From positions 186,001 to 250,000 of the forward strand of contig NZ_JBGTYM010000002.1 of NCBI RefSeq assembly GCF_044142105.1: DNA of 64,000 nt, written 5' to 3'. The notes below the pieces were generated by a model. The model made no database searches. It was given only the letters and a program-made list of their open reading frames with translations, and was not told the origin of the DNA. Each line of letters begins with the position of its first letter. Position 1 is the stretch's first letter. This document shows, one piece after another, positions 59,287 through 64,000 of the stretch. Position numbers and translations under genes: made by a program. Origin of the DNA: Pseudogemmobacter sp044142105 (GTDB taxonomy: Bacteria; Pseudomonadota; Alphaproteobacteria; Rhodobacterales; Rhodobacteraceae).

Positions 59287-60071
59287 TTGTAGCCAGATTC
59301 GCCTTTGGCGTGGAGTTTGGGGCCGCGCTCCTGGATGGCTTCCAAAGCGTTTTCAACCGGAGTGTTTGGCGCGGCGGAGGGGGCCGCGAGGCGGGCCTCG
59401 GGATTGAAGGCCCAGCGCACGCCATTGGCGATGACGCGCTGGATATTGGCGTCGTGATAGGTGGGGTAGGTTTCATGCCCGGGGCGGAAGTAGAAGACCT
59501 TGCCCGCGCCGCGCTTGTAGGTCACGCCCGAGCGGAACACCTCGCCGCCCTGGAACCACGAGATGAACACGGTCTCCAGCGGTTCGGGAATGCCGAAGGG
59601 TTCGCCATACATCTCTTCCTGCTCCAGCTCGAAATGGTCGGGCAGGCCGGCGGCGATCGGATGGTGGCGCGAGGTCAGCCAGATCCGTTCGCGTTCGCCC
59701 GCCTCGCGCCAGGTAAGGTTGCAGGGCGTGCCCATCAGGTGCTTGAAAGGTTTGGAGAAATGGGCGGAGTGCAGGAAGATCACGCCCATGCCCGCCCAGA
59801 CCGCATCGCAGATCCGCGCGACCAAAGCGTCGTCCACGTCGCCATGCGCGGCATGGCCCCACCAGATCAGGACATCGGTTTCCTCAAGCCGCCCGGGCGG
59901 CAGGCCCTGATCGGGCTGGTCGAGCACCGCCGTGGTGGCCGCAATGCCGCCCGCCGCGTTCAGCGCATCGGCGATGCACTGGTGCATGCCGCTGGGGTAG
60001 ATCTGGCGGACGGTTTCGTTGGTCCGTTCATGGACATTCTCGCCCCAGACCGTGACGCGGATCTTCGTCAT
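59283..60071 (-). CDS. ThuA-domain protein (sugar utilisation)
   Basis: 262 aa from ATG 60071. The type-1 glutamine-amidotransferase-like ThuA fold is visible: IRVTVWGENVHERTNETVRQIYPSGMH, LIWWGHAAHGDVDD, GVIFLHSAHFSKPFKHLMG, and GKVFYFRPGHETYPTYHD. In rhizobia ThuA works with a Gfo/Idh enzyme (ThuB) on 3-keto-trehalose and related sugars; the same pairing occurs here, but the transporter genes are not adjacent. A LacI-type palindrome lies 39 bp upstream. Confidence 0.9.
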   Translation of the reverse strand: MTKIRVTVWGENVHERTNETVRQIYPSGMHQCIADALNAAGGIAATTAVLDQPDQGLPPGRLEETDVLIWWGHAAHGDVDDALVARICDAVWAGMGVIFLHSAHFSKPFKHLMGTPCNLTWREAGERERIWLTSRHHPIAAGLPDHFELEQEEMYGEPFGIPEPLETVFISWFQGGEVFRSGVTYKRGAGKVFYFRPGHETYPTYHDANIQRVIANGVRWAFNPEARLAAPSAAPNTPVENALEAIQERGPKLHAKGESGYK

Positions 60072-60109
60072 GACCGATTCCCTCCCTTGGACTGAGGCGA
60101 GGTTAACGG

Positions 60110-60129
60110 CTTCCAAAGCGCTTTGGAAG
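60110..60129. promoter_or_regulatory. LacI-type operator of the ThuA/Gfo operon
   Basis: A perfect 20-bp palindrome, CTTCCAAAGC/GCTTTGGAAG, with the central CG typical of LacI-family operators. It is 39 bp upstream of the ThuA start. No LacI gene is adjacent. Confidence 0.82.
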
Positions 60130-60178
60130 GTGGATCGTCAGCGGGGGAAATGGACGGGTCTGGCAGGACGGAAGAACG

Positions 60179-60222
60179 CGTCTTCCAAAGGTCTTCCAAT
60201 TGTCTTCCGAAGGTCTGGCAGA
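60179..60222. repeat. Four-unit 11-bp tandem repeat (copy B)
   Basis: Units at 60179, 60190, 60201 and 60212: core GTCTTCC followed by AAA, AAT, GAA; the fourth unit is GTCTGGC. It has the same period and core as the array at 45170-45213, and each unit resembles a half site (CTTCCAAAG) of the palindrome at 60110-60129. It lies about 110-150 bp upstream of the ThuA gene. Confidence 0.82.
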
Positions 60223-60427
60223 TTGGCTTAGCCGAGCCGCTCGGCAGGGCCGTGTGCTGTGGGTGTAGAGGTGGGCGGGGAGCGGAGGCACCACGCTCAG
60301 AGCAAAGAACTGCAATGTGGACAGAGCGCAGTCTCTTCTTGCATGAGGAGAAGTGCCAGTTCGAACTTGCAGCCTCCGCTGCCAGAGGAAATATCTACGG
60401 CGGTTCGGCCTTTGGCTGTCCCGTCAA
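60223..60427. other. Non-coding region between the repeat array and the lipoprotein gene
   Basis: About 200 bp with no credible gene, terminator or clear promoter. Together with the operator and repeat array it makes a 356-bp gene-free stretch. Confidence 0.4.
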
Positions 60428-60988
60428 TCATCGTTGTCGCTCAACGATACCGCGCAGAAGTTCTTCGACCTCCGGGACTGTCGCTTTCGCAATCTTCAAA
60501 GTGGCGCGTTCCAAACGGGCGGGGTTGCGAATTTCACCGCCCCAGAAACCGTGCTGACCGCCGCTTGGCGCTACAGCTTGGGCGGTCGCCATCTTCCCGC
60601 CCGATCCAACGTCCAGAAGAATGACATCGGCTGATCCGGTTGCGGGCTCCATCCAGACCACAAGCAGGTAGTTGTAGTTCTGTCGGCGCGCGGCCTCGAT
60701 CAGCTTGCCCTCACTGATCCGCCAGCCTTCAAGGTCGCCGGTTATCAGGGGAGAAAAACTGCCAAGGCTTGCTGATTGCTCTGCCAGATTTTTCCACAAG
60801 ACCTGTTCCTCGGCGCCAGCGGCTCGTGTTTGTCCATAGACAACACGCGCAACGGCAAAGCGCGCCGGCAGTTCAAAATGATCCGGGGTCTGGGTGGTCA
60901 CCGGTACAGGCGGTGCATCGCCAACAAAATATGGAGAAGAACATGCGCCAAGCAGCGCGATGGAAATGGCTAGCGCCAGGATTTTCAT
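60428..60988 (-). CDS. Putative lipoprotein of unknown function
   Basis: 186 aa from ATG 60988. Signal peptide MKILALAISIALLGAC gives a lipobox with Cys16. The mature protein begins SSPYFVGDAPPVPVTTQ and contains ISEGKLIEAARRQNYNYLLVVWMEP, resembling the core of proteins that report on envelope stress, but no family can be named. GC content and codon use are lower than average. It is divergent from the DUF6502 gene, sharing a promoter region with two palindromes. Confidence 0.7.
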   Translation of the reverse strand: MKILALAISIALLGACSSPYFVGDAPPVPVTTQTPDHFELPARFAVARVVYGQTRAAGAEEQVLWKNLAEQSASLGSFSPLITGDLEGWRISEGKLIEAARRQNYNYLLVVWMEPATGSADVILLDVGSGGKMATAQAVAPSGGQHGFWGGEIRNPARLERATLKIAKATVPEVEELLRGIVERQR

Positions 60989-61027
60989 TGGTGTTCTCCG
61001 ATCCATCAAGTTGAGACCCAAATTTAG

Positions 61028-61042
61028 TGTGCAATTTGCACA
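61028..61042. promoter_or_regulatory. Palindrome 1 of the divergent promoter
   Basis: TGTGCAA-T-TTGCACA, a perfect 15-bp inverted repeat between the lipoprotein and DUF6502 genes. The same outer arms recur in palindrome 2, 46 bp away centre to centre. Confidence 0.72.
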
Positions 61043-61073
61043 TCTCATTCCGCTCTTGCTGAGTCAATAGAAA

Positions 61074-61088
61074 TGTGCAAAATGCACA
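61074..61088. promoter_or_regulatory. Palindrome 2, overlapping the DUF6502 start region
   Basis: TGTGCA-AAA-TGCACA, one base before the ATG at 61090 and covering the alternative GTG start. A protein bound here would block DUF6502 transcription or translation initiation, so autoregulation is likely. Confidence 0.7.
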
Positions 61089-61089
61089 C

Positions 61090-61836
61090 ATGCATTGGCT
61101 CGACCCGATCCTCCGCCCACTCGCCCGGCTTGCCATCCGAAAGGGCTGGCTGTTTCCGGTTCTTGAGCAACGGCTTCGGCGCGCCTATGTCGAGGCTGCG
61201 GTTGCGCTTTGCGATGGTGAAGTGACGGACAGCAAGGTCAGCATCATGACCGGGCTGCAGCGCCGCGATATCGTTCGCTTGCGCGGCGAATCCGCGGGTC
61301 AACCCTACCAACGTCAACCTCTGGCCGAGATCATCGCGCTTTGGTCGAACGATCCGGACTATGACCCTGAGGGGATCCCGGTTCAGGGCGACGGGGCAAG
61401 TTTTGCCACTCTCGCGCGCTCAGTTCGGAAGGATGTCCATCCACGAACCTTCCTGGATGTCCTGATAGAAATTGGTGCGGTCACCGAAATCGGAGGCAAG
61501 GTCATTCTGAACACACGGAGTTATCAACCGCTTCCCGGATCAAATGACCAGTTGGCCTATCTTGCGGACAATGTCGGCGATCATCTTGAAGTCGCCGTTT
61601 CAAACGTGACGGACGCAGAACGGAACTATGACATGGGCGTCCATTACCAAGGCCTTTCCGCCGGTGCGGTCGAGCAGCTTGACACCCGGTTCCGAACCCG
61701 GATGACCCAGACACTCAAAGAGTTGGATACCATGGCCCGAGCCCTGCCGGATACGGAGGATGGTCCATATCGATTTCGGGCGGGGGGCTATTTTTTCCAT
61801 GACCGGAAGAGAGAGGCAAAGTCGGATGATCCGTAA
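61090..61836 (+). CDS. DUF6502 family protein (winged-helix regulator-like)
   Basis: 248 aa from ATG 61090, or 253 from GTG 61075 inside palindrome 2. The N-terminal region PILRPLARLAIRKGWLFPVLEQRLRRAYVEAA then DSKVSIMTGLQRRDIVRL fits my memory of DUF6502, which looks like a winged helix. The C-terminal half is a helical/beta domain (RTFLDVLIEIGAVTEIGGKVILN) of unknown role. It overlaps the 44-aa lipoprotein gene and is probably co-transcribed with it. The two flanking palindromes suggest it controls itself and the divergent lipoprotein gene. Confidence 0.8.
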   Translation: MHWLDPILRPLARLAIRKGWLFPVLEQRLRRAYVEAAVALCDGEVTDSKVSIMTGLQRRDIVRLRGESAGQPYQRQPLAEIIALWSNDPDYDPEGIPVQGDGASFATLARSVRKDVHPRTFLDVLIEIGAVTEIGGKVILNTRSYQPLPGSNDQLAYLADNVGDHLEVAVSNVTDAERNYDMGVHYQGLSAGAVEQLDTRFRTRMTQTLKELDTMARALPDTEDGPYRFRAGGYFFHDRKREAKSDDP

Positions 61837-61960
61837 GGCAATAGCACTCTTTGCGCTGCTGGCGGTTGTCGCATGCACACCGCAGGTCGCCGAGCCGGAC
61901 AAGAAATGCACGCGTGAAGGAGGCATCGGCGGCACGGGCGAATGCACGACGGCTCACTGA
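61826..61960 (+). CDS. Small lipoprotein
   Basis: 44 aa from ATG 61826, overlapping the end of the DUF6502 gene by 11 bases. MIRKAIALFALLAVVAC is a lipoprotein signal with Cys17, leaving a 28-residue mature peptide with two further cysteines (KKC, GEC), ending GGTGECTTAH. A recurring pattern of DUF6502 gene plus tiny lipoprotein is plausible but unverified. Confidence 0.6.
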   Translation: MIRKAIALFALLAVVACTPQVAEPDKKCTREGGIGGTGECTTAH

Positions 61961-62044
61961 CTCTCCGGATGAAATAGCGTGACCCGGCCCGATGCGCCGC
62001 GCGCTGTGACTGGCCGTTCCGAGGTGTCGCCCAGCGACCCCCCC

Positions 62045-62854
62045 TCACTCCCAGGTGCGAAAGAACTTTCCGCCCGGCGATCCGGTGAAGATCTCGCACC
62101 CTGTCGCCGTCACGCCGACCGAATGTTCGTATTGCGCTGAGAGCGACTTGTCGCGGGTCACGGCGGTCCAGTCGTCGGCCAGGACCTTGGTCTCGGGGCG
62201 GCCGAGGTTCACCATCGGCTCGATGGTGAAGAACATGCCCTCTTCCAGCACCGGGCCGGTGCCGGCGCGGCCGTAATGCAGCACGTTCGGGGGCGCGTGG
62301 AAGACGCGGCCCAGGCCGTGGCCGCAGAAGTCGCGCACCACCGACATGCGGTTCTGCTCGACAAAGGATTGGATGGCATGGCCGATATCGCCGAAGGTGT
62401 TGCCCGGCTTGACCGCGGCGATGCCGCGCATCAGCGCCTCATGCGTGACCTCGATCAGCCGCTCGGCCTTGCGCGGCAGGGCGCCCGCCACATACATCCG
62501 GCTGGTGTCGCCATACCAGCCATCGACGATCACGGTGACGTCGATGTTCAGGATATCGCCATCGCCCAGCACCTTGGCGCCGGGGATGCCGTGGCAGACC
62601 ACATGGTTGACCGAGATGCAGGAGGCGTGCTGGTAGCCCTTGTAGCCGATCGTCGCCGAGATCACGCCGCGGCGGGCGATCTCCTCGGTGATGAAGGCGT
62701 CGATGTCGGCGGTGGTGGCGCCGGGTTTGACCAGGGGCGCGACGGCATCGAGGATTTCCGCCGCGACCTGGCCCGCCACGCGCATTCCGGCGAAATCCGC
62801 GTCTTCATAGATGCGGATGCCTTCGCGGGTGATGCGGGCGCGGGTCTCGTCCAT
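62045..62854 (-). CDS. map: Type I methionine aminopeptidase
   Basis: 269 aa. Removes the initiator Met from nascent proteins. Metal ligands are recognisable: His in ISVNHVVCHGIP, Asp pair in NIDVTVIVDGWYGDTSRMY, His in GHGLGRVFH, Glu in FTIEPMV and the C-terminal YEHSVGVTATG. Cytoplasmic. It stands alone and is divergent from the CinA-like gene. Confidence 0.96.
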   Translation of the reverse strand: MDETRARITREGIRIYEDADFAGMRVAGQVAAEILDAVAPLVKPGATTADIDAFITEEIARRGVISATIGYKGYQHASCISVNHVVCHGIPGAKVLGDGDILNIDVTVIVDGWYGDTSRMYVAGALPRKAERLIEVTHEALMRGIAAVKPGNTFGDIGHAIQSFVEQNRMSVVRDFCGHGLGRVFHAPPNVLHYGRAGTGPVLEEGMFFTIEPMVNLGRPETKVLADDWTAVTRDKSLSAQYEHSVGVTATGCEIFTGSPGGKFFRTWE

Positions 62855-62976
62855 CGGGGCCTCTCTTTCGGCGACCCTACATAGGCGCTGAAGGCGGAAA
62901 AGGCCAGAGGCGCAGGTGGTTGGATTGCCGCAGGCGGGACGCTATAGCAGGGGGGAGAGGCGTGAGGAGAGGCGGA

Positions 62977-63696
62977 ATGGCGAATCCAAGGGCGGCGATG
63001 CTGGTGATCGGGGACGAGATCCTTTCGGGCCGGACCCGCGATTCGAACCTGCATTATCTGGCGCAGGCGCTGACCCGGGCTGGGATCGACCTGGTCGAGG
63101 CGCGGGTGGTGGCCGATGACCATGCGGCCATCGTGGCGGCGGTGCGGACGCTGTCGGCGGCGGTGGATCACGTGTTCACCTCGGGCGGGATCGGGCCGAC
63201 CCACGACGATATCACTGCCGATGCGGTGGCCGAGGCGATGGGGGCAAGGATCGGGCACCGTGCCGATGCGATGGCCCTGTTGCAGGCGCATTACGACCGG
63301 CAGGGGATGGAATTCAACGCCGCACGGCAGCGCATGGCGCGGATCCCGGACGGGGCGGCGCTGATCGACAACCCGATCTCGGTCGCGCCGGGCTTCACCA
63401 TCGGCAATGTCCATGTCATGGCTGGGGTGCCGATGATTTTCGAGGCGATGCTGGCCTCCGTCCTGCCGGGGCTGACCGGAGGGGCGCCGCTGTTGAGCCA
63501 ATCCCTGCGGGTGATGCGGGGCGAGGGCGAGATCGCGACGCCGTTCGGGGAATTGGCGGCGCGCTATCCAGACCTGTCGATGGGGTCCTATCCGTTCAAC
63601 CAGAACGGGGCCTATGGCACGAATCTGGTGATCCGCGGCACCGATCCGGGGCGGCTGGCGGCGGCGATGCAGGAACTTTCGGCGTTGGTCGCATGA
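62977..63696 (+). CDS. CinA/MoeA-like molybdopterin-binding domain protein
   Basis: 239 aa from ATG 62977. The MoCF domain runs AAMLVIGDEILSGRTRDSNLHYLAQALTRAGIDLVEARVVADD and VFTSGGIGPTHDDITADAVAEAMG, the block shared by CinA, MoeA and MogA. The nicotinamide deamidase half of CinA is missing, so this is the short COG1058 form. Function uncertain: possibly ADP-ribose-pyrophosphatase-like activity. Its stop overlaps the next gene (ATGA). Confidence 0.9.
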   Translation: MANPRAAMLVIGDEILSGRTRDSNLHYLAQALTRAGIDLVEARVVADDHAAIVAAVRTLSAAVDHVFTSGGIGPTHDDITADAVAEAMGARIGHRADAMALLQAHYDRQGMEFNAARQRMARIPDGAALIDNPISVAPGFTIGNVHVMAGVPMIFEAMLASVLPGLTGGAPLLSQSLRVMRGEGEIATPFGELAARYPDLSMGSYPFNQNGAYGTNLVIRGTDPGRLAAAMQELSALVA

Positions 63697-64000
63697 GCGG
63701 GGGCGCCGACTGGTTCTTCGCCGCGATGGAGGCGAGCTGGCCCGCGGCAGGGCTGCGCCGCTGTGGCCCGTTCCTGCTGCGCGATGGCGCGGGCGGCGGG
63801 CAGCGGGTCTCGGCCGCCACGGCGGAGGGGGCGTGGGGCGAGGCCGATCTTGCGGCGGCGGAGGCCGCGATGGCGGCGCCCCTGTTCCTGATCCGGCCGG
63901 GCGAGGCGGCGCTGGATGCGGCGCTCGAGGCGCGGGGCTATCGGCGGCACGATCCGGTCGTCGCCTATGCCGCGCCGGTCGAGGGGCTGGTGGCGGAGCT
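63693..64000 (+). CDS. Probable GNAT-type N-acetyltransferase, N-terminal part (truncated by window edge)
   Basis: 102 residues visible from ATG 63693, overlapping the CinA-like stop. The sequence MSGGADWFFAAMEASWPAAG, RCGPFLLRDGAGGGQRVSAAT and EAALEARGYRRHDPVVAYAAPV resembles the N-terminal part of Rhodobacterales GNAT proteins that follow this gene. The acetyl-CoA-binding motif would lie beyond the window. Alanine content is extreme. Confidence 0.65.
   Translation, partial: MSGGADWFFAAMEASWPAAGLRRCGPFLLRDGAGGGQRVSAATAEGAWGEADLAAAEAAMAAPLFLIRPGEAALDAALEARGYRRHDPVVAYAAPVEGLVAE

Overview
The window is chromosomal DNA from a GC-rich alphaproteobacterium, most likely family Rhodobacteraceae (Paracoccus/Rhodobacter/Tabrizicola-like). 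The evidence is the very high third-position GC, the linked phyR/nepR/ecfG general stress locus, the NAD-dependent soluble formate dehydrogenase operon with its LysR regulator, and several small proteins of types I associate with Rhodobacterales. I see no rRNA, tRNA, CRISPR array, integrase or transposase. Nearly all ORFs opposite or out of frame with these genes are GC-driven shadows.

Layout, left part (1-22 kb): a formate dehydrogenase operon (fdsG-fdsB-fdsA, fdsA cut by the edge) behind a LysR gene with a classic T-N11-A palindrome; an S49 peptidase, a zinc-ribbon microprotein and a pteridine-reductase-like SDR; uvrC; a PAS-domain protein followed by the frameshifted remnant of a paralogue; pgsA-moaD-moaE; a P1-family peptidase; an SDR lacking the usual catalytic Tyr/Lys; creatinase; a phytase-fold secreted protein; a GST; an L,D-transpeptidase lipoprotein; a cupin; panB-panC; and an M20 deacylase.

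Middle (22.4-30.8 kb): an apparent operon of mostly unrecognised proteins (coiled-coil protein, 375-aa protein, AAA ATPase, small membrane proteins, a 460-aa protein, a DUF1523-like protein). A low-GC gene of the PutAbiC abortive-infection type sits inside it. Next (30.8-41.2 kb) is a general-stress-response island: phyR, nepR, ecfG, a histidine kinase whose ATP-binding domain has lost its key motifs, a second intact HisKA_2 kinase, CsbD, DUF1328, holin-like and DUF3618-like envelope proteins, and an AI-2E permease. I can read seven GGAAC-N16/17-CGTT promoters here, two of them overlapping head-to-head between phyR and nepR.

Right part (41-64 kb): a LacI-controlled ABC importer with two ATPases and a small membrane protein, ending in a fused dihydroxyacetone kinase (probably polyol or triose uptake); a large RTX/Hint secreted protein; a LysE exporter; pheT without pheS; two unknown Rhodobacterales-type proteins; a ThuA/Gfo-Idh sugar operon with a perfect 20-bp LacI-type operator; a DUF6502 regulator-like gene flanked by two TGTGCA palindromes; map; a CinA-like protein; and a truncated GNAT-like gene. 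A four-unit 11-bp tandem repeat occurs twice, 15 kb apart, next to the two sugar operons.
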